A stretch of 27,837 nt of DNA, taken from IMG/VR virus record IMGVR_UViG_3300035181_000873, positions 1-27,837 of that record; one strand, 5' to 3'. Both the position numbers and the translations under genes were made by a program. This document shows positions 1 to 6,343 of this stretch, piece after piece. The stretch comes from a virus. The notes beneath the pieces are model-generated. The model had not been told where the DNA came from. It saw nothing but the letters and a program-made list of their open reading frames with translations, and did no database searches. The number at the start of each line of letters is the position of its first letter. Position 1 is the first letter of the stretch.

Positions 1-185
1 TTGCTGACATATACTATTTCCCCCTCCGTGAGCAATTTGTGGCGTGCTTACCCGCAGGACCGTGACATTCTGGACACTGACCGTTTGACGTCACTACCTG
101 AGCTTCACGTGGAGCGTATGTCGCTGAGCGAGGCGTATAGGCAACTGGAGTCAATGGTGTGGCCGGAACCTCTTCCTTCTTCTCG
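1..185. repeat. Left copy of terminal redundancy (185 bp)
   Basis: Bases 1-185 recur at 27653-27837 in the same orientation with two transitions (127 A versus 27779 G; 159 G versus 27811 A). The copy lies inside an early gene, and the next gene of that operon starts in the repeat and continues at the other end. This is therefore the overlap of a circular or circularly permuted assembly, not a functional long terminal repeat. The unique genome length is about 27,652 bp. Confidence 0.95.
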
Positions 186-847
186 GGGATCATGTCCACG
201 ATTTCTTCAGCTGGCGTAGGTTTGTATCCAGCAAGGACTGCTACCCATGCGAGGACGTTTCGAAGAGCCTTGGACCCTGCGCGAGTCTGAGCCATACTCC
301 TGAGTTGAAACTCTGGGACCAACTCTTCACCGACCTTGATACGGTCCTTCTTGGGATAGTTCTTGCCGTTCTTCGTTTCCCATACCCATAGTGATTTGTT
401 GGCTGGGGCGTCTTCTTCGGGGATTTTGTTTCCGTCCTTGAGATAGATAACATAGCCGTATTTGGTCCGACTACTCCACTTCGGCTCATCTCGCATACAA
501 GCACCCTCGGCTCCACCTACTTTGACGCCGTTCTGGAACACTATGGCCTTTGCTGTGAAACCGACGATCTTACCCTCTCGAATGACTTCGGTGGCGTCAC
601 CAGTCTCAACTGTGTAGCCGTAGAACCGAGCAAGGGTTTGCCAATCCTCATATTCGAGGTATCGCTCGCCATTCATAATGACGGGATTCTTCTTCTTATC
701 GAGAACGTCCTTTAGAGCGTCTGCTGCGGAAGCAGCCTGTTGGATCACGGTCCCCGGATCAAACATCGTGATCGGTGCTGGCATATTCGCCACAGGTCGT
801 GGTGCTATAGCGTTTGGAGTGCCTATCTCCGTATTTTGTTCTGGCAT
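14..847 (-). CDS. Putative Rad52/Erf-like single-strand annealing protein
   Basis: 277-aa early protein. The central part (about 50-215) is a compact alpha/beta domain ending in a helix with RSMAQTRAGSKALRN followed by VLAWVAVLAGYKPTPAEE. This SMAQTRA-KALR-N helix is the pattern I associate with uncharacterised phage recombination proteins near the Rad52/Erf/Sak group, whose members anneal single-stranded DNA. A Pro/Ala-rich linker leads to a C-terminal CPEC...C cluster that may bind zinc. The chosen start is ATG 847, preceded by GGGGGGAAAGG; the in-frame TTG further up has less support. It follows a small basic gene and precedes the replication genes. The family assignment rests on the helix pattern and context only; a different ssDNA-binding or recombination mediator is possible. 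Confidence 0.55.
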   Translation of the reverse strand: MPEQNTEIGTPNAIAPRPVANMPAPITMFDPGTVIQQAASAADALKDVLDKKKNPVIMNGERYLEYEDWQTLARFYGYTVETGDATEVIREGKIVGFTAKAIVFQNGVKVGGAEGACMRDEPKWSSRTKYGYVIYLKDGNKIPEEDAPANKSLWVWETKNGKNYPKKDRIKVGEELVPEFQLRSMAQTRAGSKALRNVLAWVAVLAGYKPTPAEEIVDMIPEKKEEVPATPLTPVAYTPRSATYAPREAQVVTSNGQCPECHGPAGKHATNCSRRGK

Positions 848-890
848 ACAATTAACCTTTCCCCCCGCAACGGGGCGCAACTCTAATAAT

Positions 891-1124
891 TCAAGCCTTC
901 CGGGCCCGACGAACGGGCACGATAAACTTGTTGTAGATATACGAAGACGAGTAATGATTTTTGAGCGCCTGATCGACTTGGTCCTTGGTCATGAGTTTGT
1001 GGTCGAGGGCATAGTTGATGATCGCGGAGAGCGGCGCGCGCTGTAGTGCAAAAAGGTCAGAGATGACTTTACGAATTGGACTGGTTGACGAGGCTGTTAT
1101 ATTATTCATAGGCACTTTTGACAT
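891..1124 (-). CDS. Small basic early protein, first gene of the early operon
   Basis: 77 aa, Ser/Thr-rich at the N-terminus, then a helical middle (IRKVISDLFALQ, KLMTKDQVDQALKNHY) and a basic tail ending RRARKA. I do not recognise a family. As the first gene after the switch region it could be an early regulator or DNA-binding protein. The start is uncertain: ATG 1124 sits in the T-tract of a terminator-like hairpin (1125-1149) with no Shine-Dalgarno, and ATG 1109 is an alternative five codons in. The position right behind a hairpin suggests that expression depends on readthrough. Confidence 0.65.
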   Translation of the reverse strand: MSKVPMNNITASSTSPIRKVISDLFALQRAPLSAIINYALDHKLMTKDQVDQALKNHYSSSYIYNKFIVPVRRARKA

Positions 1125-1149
1125 ACAAAAATCGACACCAGAGGTGTCG
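1125..1149 (-). terminator. Intrinsic terminator/attenuator in the early leader
   Basis: On the minus strand a perfect 7-bp stem CGACACC-TCT-GGTGTCG (1149-1133) is followed by ATTTTTGT. The first early start codon begins immediately after it. An outer inverted repeat CACTTTT/AAAAGTG (1113-1119 and 1157-1163) flanks the same hairpin and offers an alternative structure. The orientation fits termination of leftward transcripts only; the plus-strand side has no T-run. Confidence 0.65.
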
Positions 1150-1197
1150 TGTACGTAAAAGTGTTTTTATTAGGGGTAAATCGTTTCTATGCTAAGG

Positions 1198-1213
1198 TGT
1201 CACCCATGTGACA
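1198..1213. promoter_or_regulatory. Candidate operator (16-bp dyad)
   Basis: TGTCACCCATGTGACA is a palindrome with 6-bp arms and a CCAT centre, about 75 bp upstream of the first early gene. The size and symmetry suit a dimeric repressor site. No repressor gene was recognised to go with it. Confidence 0.4.
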
Positions 1214-1388
1214 TACCCGCATTTCTTCGACAAACCTAATCTAAAACACTTAACTACACTTTTCCTCTAAACCGATCTTTTGTGAATGTACTACACTCAC
1301 TTAACCATAGTGGGTATAGCTTGTCAATACCCCAATTATTGTATCCAATAACAAACCTATAACAAATACAATGAGCAAAGGTTAGGTA

Positions 1389-1417
1389 TTGCCAAAAGTA
1401 GCCCTATAAGATATAAC
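1389..1417 (+). promoter_or_regulatory. Sigma-70-type promoter of the integrase
   Basis: TTGCCA (1389-1394), 17 bp, TATAAC (1412-1417). The expected transcript start is about 15 bp before the integrase ATG at 1439, with GGAG (1427-1430) as ribosome-binding site. The -35 overlaps one arm of the CAATACC/GGTATTG inverted repeat, so binding there could regulate it. Confidence 0.55.
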
Positions 1418-1438
1418 GCCCTACGTGGAGTTGCGGAC

Positions 1439-2440
1439 ATGTTAAGGGATGGGTTACTACCATACCTACAGTTGATCAAACACCTCAAACCTAATTCGTT
1501 GAGGCTAGTCATCTCTAGGCTTAACATAATCGAGCGATGGCTCGAGGGTAGGGCATTATCACAAGACCTTTTCGAGGAGTTTCTCTACGACCTACAACTA
1601 AAGGGCCGATCAGATGGCGCACTCAATTCCTACCTCCTAGCAATCAAGTGCTACATTGATTTTCATGAGTACAAAAATATCCCACATCACCTCAAGGTCA
1701 TACCCACGTTCAAGAAAAAGAAAAAGGTTATCAATGTTCTCACTCCAGACGAGGTGATCCGAATTTGCCAGGCCAAACTCCCACGCCGGACCTACTGCGG
1801 CAAGGATCTCACAGAGTACGACTTCGTCAATGAGTCGTTTATCTACTTCCTGGCCCTCACCGGCTGTCGTATGACCGAGGCGCGTTTGCTCAAGGTTAAA
1901 AACGTCAATCTCGAAAAAGGCGAGTGCTGGTTTACTGAGACCAAAAATGACGACCCACGCAAGGCGATTGTCACCGGTGTGGTGGTGGACCACCTAAAAG
2001 TGCTCTGTGCCAAAAAGGGACCCGAGGACTACGTCTTCACAAACATGGAAGGAAAGCCACTGATAGAGCAGCTACTACGATACGACATCAAGCGGCGGGC
2101 GTTGATGGCCGGGGTCACTAAGCGGGTCCACCCTCATCTTTTTCGCCACAGCCTAGCTACAACTCTACTCGAGAATGGTGTCGACATCTCGATTGTGGCT
2201 CGCATACTGGGTCACAGAGACGTCAATACCACGTACAGCACCTACATGCACTTATCAGATGACTCAATCAGAAAAGCCATCATCCGCCACCCCGTTGTGC
2301 GGGACCAAACGGACCCGGAGGTCATACTCACCCACATCAAAGAGACGATCAGGAGCCTTGGAGTCCAAGACGATCACCGTTTCATATTCAAGTTCACTGA
2401 GTCGGCAAATTCGTTTGAGCTCTTAGTCGCCAAGCGCTAG
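1439..2440 (+). CDS. int: Tyrosine-recombinase integrase
   Basis: 333-aa site-specific recombinase for integration and excision of the prophage. Residues 1-95 are the helical core-binding domain, followed by a Lys stretch at 92-96 and the catalytic domain. Visible active-site residues: Arg144 (GCRMTEARL), a Lys near 169, His233 and Arg236 (HPHLFRH), His259 (LGHRD) and Tyr269 (TTYSTYMHL, 10 residues after His259 as in many phage integrases). There is no obvious N-terminal arm-binding domain, so it is closer to XerC/D size than to lambda Int. It starts at ATG 1439 with GGAG eight bases upstream. It is one of only two plus-strand genes and is divergent from the early operon. Its stop is 2 bp from the stop of the last late gene. 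Confidence 0.93.
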   Translation: MLRDGLLPYLQLIKHLKPNSLRLVISRLNIIERWLEGRALSQDLFEEFLYDLQLKGRSDGALNSYLLAIKCYIDFHEYKNIPHHLKVIPTFKKKKKVINVLTPDEVIRICQAKLPRRTYCGKDLTEYDFVNESFIYFLALTGCRMTEARLLKVKNVNLEKGECWFTETKNDDPRKAIVTGVVVDHLKVLCAKKGPEDYVFTNMEGKPLIEQLLRYDIKRRALMAGVTKRVHPHLFRHSLATTLLENGVDISIVARILGHRDVNTTYSTYMHLSDDSIRKAIIRHPVVRDQTDPEVILTHIKETIRSLGVQDDHRFIFKFTESANSFELLVAKR

Positions 2441-2442
2441 GA

Positions 2443-3141
2443 TTATAAAATGTATAGATACAGTTTAGTGTGATCGACATTTTTCAAGAGGAATGGCGCG
2501 ATGTAGTACTGACTACAAGAGGTAATCATCTGCGTCTCTACATTGTGCAGATTCAGGTTTTTCCAATCATACTTCGCAAATTCGACCTTGGTCATCCCCA
2601 TCTTCACGCCGGATTCGACGAAGGGCTTGCCGTACCCGTCAGTTCCGTTCACCTTCATGTTAACAGCAACTTCGTCAACACCGTCGACTTTGAATGCTTC
2701 CATGCCAAACTTCACTAGTGCCGAGTATCCTGATTGGACCTCAGCGGTCTCATCCCATTTTTCTGATGGTTCGGCAGTCAGGGTAGCGGTCTTCGTGGCC
2801 TCATCGTAGGCTACGCTATACCCGTCGATCTTACCCATTGCCACCTTCGTGGCGGCGACTAGTTTGTCGGTCATAGTTTGGGGCTGTGGTGATGGTGTGG
2901 GGGTTGCTGAGGCGATAGGCGATGGGCTGGCGACTACCTCAGCAGTCGCAGTGGGCGTTGATTTCGGACTCGATACCGCGATCAGAATAAATACGGCGAC
3001 GATAGCCGTCACGATCCATTTTGATTTTTTTGACCAGTCAGGGTGCGACCAAAGTAGGTACAATCCTACCGGGAAGAAAAAAAGAAGTGCCGCGCCGACC
3101 CCGATGTTCGTGCGATACCACTTGGGTTTTGCTAAACTCAT
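2443..3141 (-). CDS. Membrane protein with Pro/Ser/Thr linker, last late gene
   Basis: 232 aa. Two hydrophobic helices near the N-terminus (about 13-31, around the FPVGLYLLW motif, and 42-58) are separated by WSHPDWSKKSKW, an arrangement seen in many small bacterial membrane proteins. A Ser/Pro/Thr linker with SPSPIASATPTPSPQP follows, then a soluble domain of about 140 residues with Asp/Glu and aromatic residues. Function unknown. As the distal gene after lysis it may be a moron that changes the host envelope, for example in superinfection exclusion. A TAAGAT box six bases before its ATG suggests its own leaderless start, though no TGTATAAC box precedes it. It converges on the integrase with no terminator between them. 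Confidence 0.7.
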   Translation of the reverse strand: MSLAKPKWYRTNIGVGAALLFFFPVGLYLLWSHPDWSKKSKWIVTAIVAVFILIAVSSPKSTPTATAEVVASPSPIASATPTPSPQPQTMTDKLVAATKVAMGKIDGYSVAYDEATKTATLTAEPSEKWDETAEVQSGYSALVKFGMEAFKVDGVDEVAVNMKVNGTDGYGKPFVESGVKMGMTKVEFAKYDWKNLNLHNVETQMITSCSQYYIAPFLLKNVDHTKLYLYIL

Positions 3142-3170
3142 ACGAATATCTTACCCTATACGTCAAGACT

Positions 3171-3554
3171 TTACTTCTTTCTAGTTGCTCTGTCGGTATT
3201 AGTAAGTAGCTCAATAGCCGCATCATTTCCAGCCTCAGTCATACCGATCTCACTAGCGTTACCTTGATAGAGTAAATGATAATTCTCGTGGCAATCTACA
3301 CACTGGATACGCCCAGATTCAGGTTTGTCGTAATTAGGGTCAGATCTATCATGGAAAAAATGACTAGCGTGTACCATTGTCCCGTCACTAAACTTGGCCC
3401 CGCAATCTTGGCATTGCCAGTGATCTCTTTGCCCAATCTTTTTACGAGTTGCCAGACTAAAAGCTAGATTAGAGAGCAAATAAATCCCGCCGATGATAGC
3501 GGTGGTGGCAAGAAGAGACTTTAGTTCAGAAGGCTTTTGGCATTCTGGGGTCAT
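3171..3554 (-). CDS. Membrane-anchored HNH-like zinc protein
   Basis: 127 aa. A hydrophobic segment (about 12-35) is followed by a basic stretch and then an HNH-type fold: Cys48-x2-Cys51, His62/His65 (VHASHFF), Asn74 and Cys85-x2-Cys88-His89 with His93. HNH proteins are usually metal-dependent nucleases, and many sit next to terminase genes. This one is instead in the lysis cassette and appears tethered to the membrane, leaving either a nuclease at the inner membrane or a binding domain that has lost catalysis. The start ATG at 3554 overlaps the stop of the preceding gene by one base (TAATG), so translation is probably coupled. Confidence 0.7.
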   Translation of the reverse strand: MTPECQKPSELKSLLATTAIIGGIYLLSNLAFSLATRKKIGQRDHWQCQDCGAKFSDGTMVHASHFFHDRSDPNYDKPESGRIQCVDCHENYHLLYQGNASEIGMTEAGNDAAIELLTNTDRATRKK

Positions 3555-3784
3555 TACAGCTTGATCCTTCTAATAAAGTCTACAATAAAACTTACTAATA
3601 CCCCCATAACTGATCCAACGACCAATACTCCGATTGTTACCTTTCCCGCCAGATTGTTAAACAAACCCTCGACTACGCTTACTTTATTCTCTAATGTCGA
3701 GACCCTAGCTACTAGCTGATCCTCCATCCTGTCCATCCTGTTATTGACTACATCGTAGACATCTTTGAGGGTAATCTGGGTCAT
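3554..3784 (-). CDS. XhlA/holin-associated-like coiled-coil membrane protein
   Basis: 76 aa. The N-terminal half is amphipathic helix or coiled coil (VVNNRMDRMEDQLVARVSTLENKVS) and the C-terminal half is one transmembrane helix (VTIGVLVVGSVMGVLVSFIV) ending in basic residues. This is the layout of haemolysin XhlA-type proteins, which work with a holin in host lysis. I chose ATG 3784 because AAGGA lies five bases upstream; the in-frame ATG at 3805 lies within the previous gene. The stop of the putative holin gene is two bases away. Confidence 0.65.
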   Translation of the reverse strand: MTQITLKDVYDVVNNRMDRMEDQLVARVSTLENKVSVVEGLFNNLAGKVTIGVLVVGSVMGVLVSFIVDFIRRIKL

Positions 3785-3785
3785 A

Positions 3786-4112
3786 TTATCCTTGTGGGTA
3801 TACACTCAATGTCTTGTATTTATTCAGTAGATCAGCGATTGCCCCATAAAAGGCGAGGACGACGACGGGCCATGCTTGAGAGACGGGCACACCTTGAGCC
3901 AAGAGTCCAAAGAATGTTGCGAGAATCAGTGAGGTGAATTTTAGTAAGTTGACCGCCCAGGCTTTCAGATCCGATTTCTTGAGTCCGTTTACAGGCGAGA
4001 TCACCGGCACGGGGTTGGGGATTTGCAAGGTGACGGGCGTAGTTGGTACTACTATGTCTGGTGTGGCCACTGTGGCGTCTAATGGGGGAGTAACGATTGT
4101 GTTAGGTTCCAT
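3786..4112 (-). CDS. Putative holin
   Basis: 108 aa. A Pro/Thr/Val-rich N-terminus (1-45) precedes two hydrophobic helices (about 55-75, FTSLILATFFGLLAQGV, and 81-96, AWPVVVLAFYGAIADLL) and a short polar tail. Size, two membrane helices and the place between endolysin and an XhlA-like gene fit a holin that permeabilises the inner membrane. The N-terminal extension is longer than in most holins. A degenerate late-type promoter with an overlapping inverted repeat lies just upstream, so its timing may be controlled separately from the endolysin. Confidence 0.6.
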   Translation of the reverse strand: MEPNTIVTPPLDATVATPDIVVPTTPVTLQIPNPVPVISPVNGLKKSDLKAWAVNLLKFTSLILATFFGLLAQGVPVSQAWPVVVLAFYGAIADLLNKYKTLSVYPQG

Positions 4113-4123
4113 AATTTATCTCT

Positions 4124-4154
4124 TTCGTACAATTCTATTGTACAAACTTATAAT
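4124..4154 (-). promoter_or_regulatory. Degenerate late promoter P9 (holin module)
   Basis: On the minus strand ATTATAAG (4154-4147), 17 bp, TACGAA (4129-4124), then 11 bases to the holin ATG. The stretch TACGAAAGAGATA closely resembles TACGATAGAGGTA of the protease promoter, so relation to the other late promoters is likely. The upstream box and spacing deviate, which predicts weaker or later activity. Confidence 0.5.
4127..4143. promoter_or_regulatory. Perfect inverted repeat over the holin promoter
   Basis: GTACAAT-TCT-ATTGTAC, 7-bp arms with a 3-bp centre. It overlaps the -10-like box and the spacer of P9, the usual position of a repressor operator. In RNA it would give only an AT-rich hairpin without a T-run, so an operator is more likely than a terminator. 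Confidence 0.5.
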
Positions 4155-4265
4155 TTTATTCACTATTTTCTCTATTTTTAGTCTTAGAGTCACCCCTAAA
4201 ATGGGTGGTTGTATCAACATATTATTGTTTTTACTACCCTTTTAGCACTCCTTGGGTGCCGTCTG

Positions 4266-5255
4266 CTAAAGCCCAAAGAGGGATTTTAGCCAAACAAAAA
4301 AGGATACGGGCGTAGGTTGTGCCACTGGGGCGGGAATGGTTGGCGGGATGGGTTCGGCGACTGATGTAGTGACCACAACAGGCGCCGGGAGTGGTGTGGT
4401 TTCGACTGTTGGGGTTATCGGTGCGGGAATTGGTACAACGGGCGTAGGTATCACGGGCGCTGGTGTCGCAAGGGCTGCCGCGGTGAGCGCTACCACCTTG
4501 GTCTCTGCGTCGGTCATGGCCTTTTGCAGAGCCATGATTGCAGCTGTGATTGCGTCCTTGGTCGATCCATTAGGTAGGCCGAGGATGAGAGCGATCGCGT
4601 TCATGGTAGCGGTCACGTCACCTACGGCGACATACTGGTGCTGATTGACTACGGCGTCCCACATGTCCACCGCGACCTTCATACTGTCGGCGTTTGATAG
4701 ATCGAGTCCTTTATACACGTTCCCCTGTACTGGCGTTCCTTTGTACACCACGAATTTAACGATTGTCTGTGCCGGATTGGTACCATAGTTTTTGGTGAAG
4801 TTATCCACCGTCCCAAACCAAGGATCAGCGATCGTGACGTTTGACCCGTCGCAGTCTGTACATACAACGAAGTGAGTTTGGATCCCGTCGGCTGGGTTGT
4901 GATTGAAGTCAACTTCGAGTACTACGATCTGCGTAGGGTCCGCCATGATGTTTTTGAGATTATTCAGGTCGGCTGCTACTGAGACGTAGTTAAAAGTTTG
5001 AACGTATTTAATATCAGAGAAGGCGGTCGCTAGGCCATCGTCTGGCATGAGGTCCAGGCTGACATAGATTTTGTTTTTAGTACAAAGGGCGTTGAGACTA
5101 GCGGGGTCTTGTGGGTGGCCAAAGTACGAGGCAATCATCGCATCTGAGGTTAGGTAGCAACCATATAGGCCGATCGTGGCGCCAGGTGCGTCCCCGAGCT
5201 GAGTCGAAGCCCACCGGCTATCGCGCTGACCATATATTTTGGGTAACTGTCTCAT
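4266..5255 (-). CDS. Endolysin: C39-like cysteine peptidase with proline-rich tail
   Basis: 329 aa. Residues 1-170 resemble the C39-like papain-fold peptidases: Cys33 in LYGCYLTSDAM, His128 in GIQTHFVV and Asp144 in TIADPW give a Cys-His-Asp set. Such enzymes cut peptide bonds, here probably peptidoglycan cross-links, as the cell-wall hydrolase of lysis. Residues 185-260 form a helical middle region, perhaps wall-binding. Residues 263-318 are a Pro/Val/Thr-rich tail, and the protein ends in a short hydrophobic segment (FFVWLKSLFGL). No signal peptide is seen, so release would need the holin, unless the C-terminal segment attaches it to the membrane. It has its own late promoter (P8). Confidence 0.75.
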   Translation of the reverse strand: MRQLPKIYGQRDSRWASTQLGDAPGATIGLYGCYLTSDAMIASYFGHPQDPASLNALCTKNKIYVSLDLMPDDGLATAFSDIKYVQTFNYVSVAADLNNLKNIMADPTQIVVLEVDFNHNPADGIQTHFVVCTDCDGSNVTIADPWFGTVDNFTKNYGTNPAQTIVKFVVYKGTPVQGNVYKGLDLSNADSMKVAVDMWDAVVNQHQYVAVGDVTATMNAIALILGLPNGSTKDAITAAIMALQKAMTDAETKVVALTAAALATPAPVIPTPVVPIPAPITPTVETTPLPAPVVVTTSVAEPIPPTIPAPVAQPTPVSFFVWLKSLFGL

Positions 5256-5262
5256 ACCTACA

Positions 5263-5294
5263 ATTATGGGTACGAGGTGATTCGGTGTTATACG
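5263..5294 (-). promoter_or_regulatory. Late promoter P8 (endolysin)
   Basis: CGTATAAC (5294-5287), 18 bp, CATAAT (5268-5263), with AGGT directly before the ATG and 7 bases between the box and ATG 5255. A transcript starting 6-7 bases after the box would be leaderless. Confidence 0.75.
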
Positions 5295-5370
5295 TTTCCT
5301 TGAAAATAACTTATGTCACGACCACGAATCATATTTGTTACTTAATAAATCTTTTATAAGTTCCTCACTT

Positions 5371-5394
5371 AAAACCCCGACCGTAAGGTCGTGG
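5371..5394 (-). terminator. Intrinsic terminator after the fibre module
   Basis: On the minus strand CCACGACC-TTAC-GGTCGGGG (one internal mismatch) followed by TTTTAAG. It starts 6 bp after the stop of the glycine-rich gene and separates the fibre module from the endolysin promoter. The rest of 5256-5399 is AT-rich and holds only P8. Confidence 0.7.
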
Positions 5395-5399
5395 GAGTT

Positions 5400-6218
5400 T
5401 CATACCATAAAAGGCATTAGGGCACCGCCAGAAGTAAGAGATCCTGTTAAATAACTAACAATTACTATTCCTGAACCACCTGCTCCAGAACTTCCAGTTC
5501 CTCCACCCGGAGCGCCACCTCCTCCTCCACCAGTGTTGGCAGTTCCAGCAGTCGCAGCTCCATTGCTAGTATTACCGCCTGCTCCTCCACCACCATTTCC
5601 ACCCGCTGTCCCACCAGAATTAGCCCCCATACCCCCACCTCCAGCGTAGAAGACAGGAGACCCCGTTATGGAATTTGATATTCCAACTCCTCCTGCACCT
5701 CCCGCACTTCCAGCTGCACCTGCTCCTCCACCACTTCCTGAATTTGGATAAGCACCTGAGTTTCCGCCCGCATTACCATAGGCAGTTGCTCCATTTTGTG
5801 CTGTTTGTGTTGCTGAACCGCCAGTATGACTTGCATATCCAGCTCCACCACCATTTCCTCCAGCAACTCCATTATCGCCATTACTTCCACCACCTCCACC
5901 ACCTTTAGCGGTGAATATTGACCCAAAAGTTGTATCTGCCCCATTATTGCCGTCACCTCCTGAACCATTAACCTTACCCGCACCTCCACTACCAATCACA
6001 ATTGCATAAGTTTGTGCGGTTAAAGGGTAGGCAGCATGATACAAAACTCCACCGCCGCCACCACCACCAGCCTCGTTTATACCACCACCTCCACCACCAC
6101 CAACAACCAAAATTTTAGCAATCCCGTTACCGGGTACTACTAGATTCCCATTAGTCGTGAAACTATGAATTGTGTATCCACCTGAATATGTAATTGTTCC
6201 GCCTGTTGCGTCTGCCAT
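5400..6218 (-). CDS. Glycine-rich tail-tip adhesin
   Basis: 272 aa. After about 45 residues of beta-type sequence (TYSGGYTIHSFTTNG...VPGNGIAKILVVGGGGGG) the protein is mostly Gly-rich runs alternating with short polar strands, ending VIVSYLTG. This is the pattern of phage glycine-rich receptor-binding domains, where Gly runs pack as polyglycine helices and the loops touch the receptor. I chose ATG 6218 because AAGGA lies seven bases upstream and the preceding small gene ends three bases before it. Codon use is visibly more AT-rich at third positions than in neighbouring tail genes, which suggests recent exchange or diversification of host-range sequence. Confidence 0.8.
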   Translation of the reverse strand: MADATGGTITYSGGYTIHSFTTNGNLVVPGNGIAKILVVGGGGGGGINEAGGGGGGGVLYHAAYPLTAQTYAIVIGSGGAGKVNGSGGDGNNGADTTFGSIFTAKGGGGGGSNGDNGVAGGNGGGAGYASHTGGSATQTAQNGATAYGNAGGNSGAYPNSGSGGGAGAAGSAGGAGGVGISNSITGSPVFYAGGGGMGANSGGTAGGNGGGGAGGNTSNGAATAGTANTGGGGGGAPGGGTGSSGAGGSGIVIVSYLTGSLTSGGALMPFMV

Positions 6219-6220
6219 AT

Positions 6221-6331
6221 TTACATTCCTTGTGCTGACACTTGACCGTCTACAATTGTGTTCGTCGCATCTCCCCACGGCTTACCTGGGACTACTCGGT
6301 CGATCCTTTGCCATACATTTAGAGTACCCAT
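6221..6331 (-). CDS. Small 36-aa protein between fibre genes
   Basis: The ORF runs from ATG 6331 to TAA 6221-6223 and encodes MGTLNVWQRIDRVVPGK... ending QVSAQGM. AGGAG lies eight bases upstream, overlapping the stop of the previous gene (TAGGAG), and the next gene follows after two bases. The tight spacing and good ribosome-binding site support a real gene. It could be a small tail-tip component or an assembly aid; no family recognised. Confidence 0.6.
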   Translation of the reverse strand: MGTLNVWQRIDRVVPGKPWGDATNTIVDGQVSAQGM

Positions 6332-6343
6332 AATGGCTATCTC

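Larger units (their letters stand above)
1125..1438. promoter_or_regulatory. Switch region between integrase and early operon
   Basis: This 314-bp gap has no supportable gene. It holds the early-leader hairpin (1125-1149), the 16-bp dyad at 1198-1213, two direct copies of CACTTAAC (1247-1254, 1298-1305) and of CTACACT (1254-1260, 1291-1297), an inverted pair CAATACC/GGTATTG (1325-1331, 1385-1391) and a promoter for the integrase. Such short repeats beside an integrase are typical of arm-type integrase sites, excisionase sites or operators, but which is which cannot be told here. The attP core was not identified. No clear leftward promoter was found. Confidence 0.6.

Noticed and set aside
1096-1103. 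AATATAAC on the minus strand near the early operon start
   Set aside because: It lies inside the 77-aa gene (codons for Asn-Ile-Thr), and the hexamer 18 bp on is AATTCG. No start codon follows at the right distance.
1355-1362. CTATAAC on the plus strand upstream of the integrase
   Set aside because: The base run 18 bp downstream (TTAGGT) is not TANNAT and no start codon is near. The integrase promoter at 1389-1417 is better supported.
4336-4644. 102-codon plus-strand frame opposite the endolysin tail
   Set aside because: Its Gly/Val/Thr repeats mirror the Pro/Val codons of the endolysin linker on the other strand; a shadow.
5675-5908. Leu/His-rich plus-strand frame opposite the glycine-rich gene
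   Set aside because: The antisense of Gly/Ala repeats gives such low-complexity frames; no start signals.
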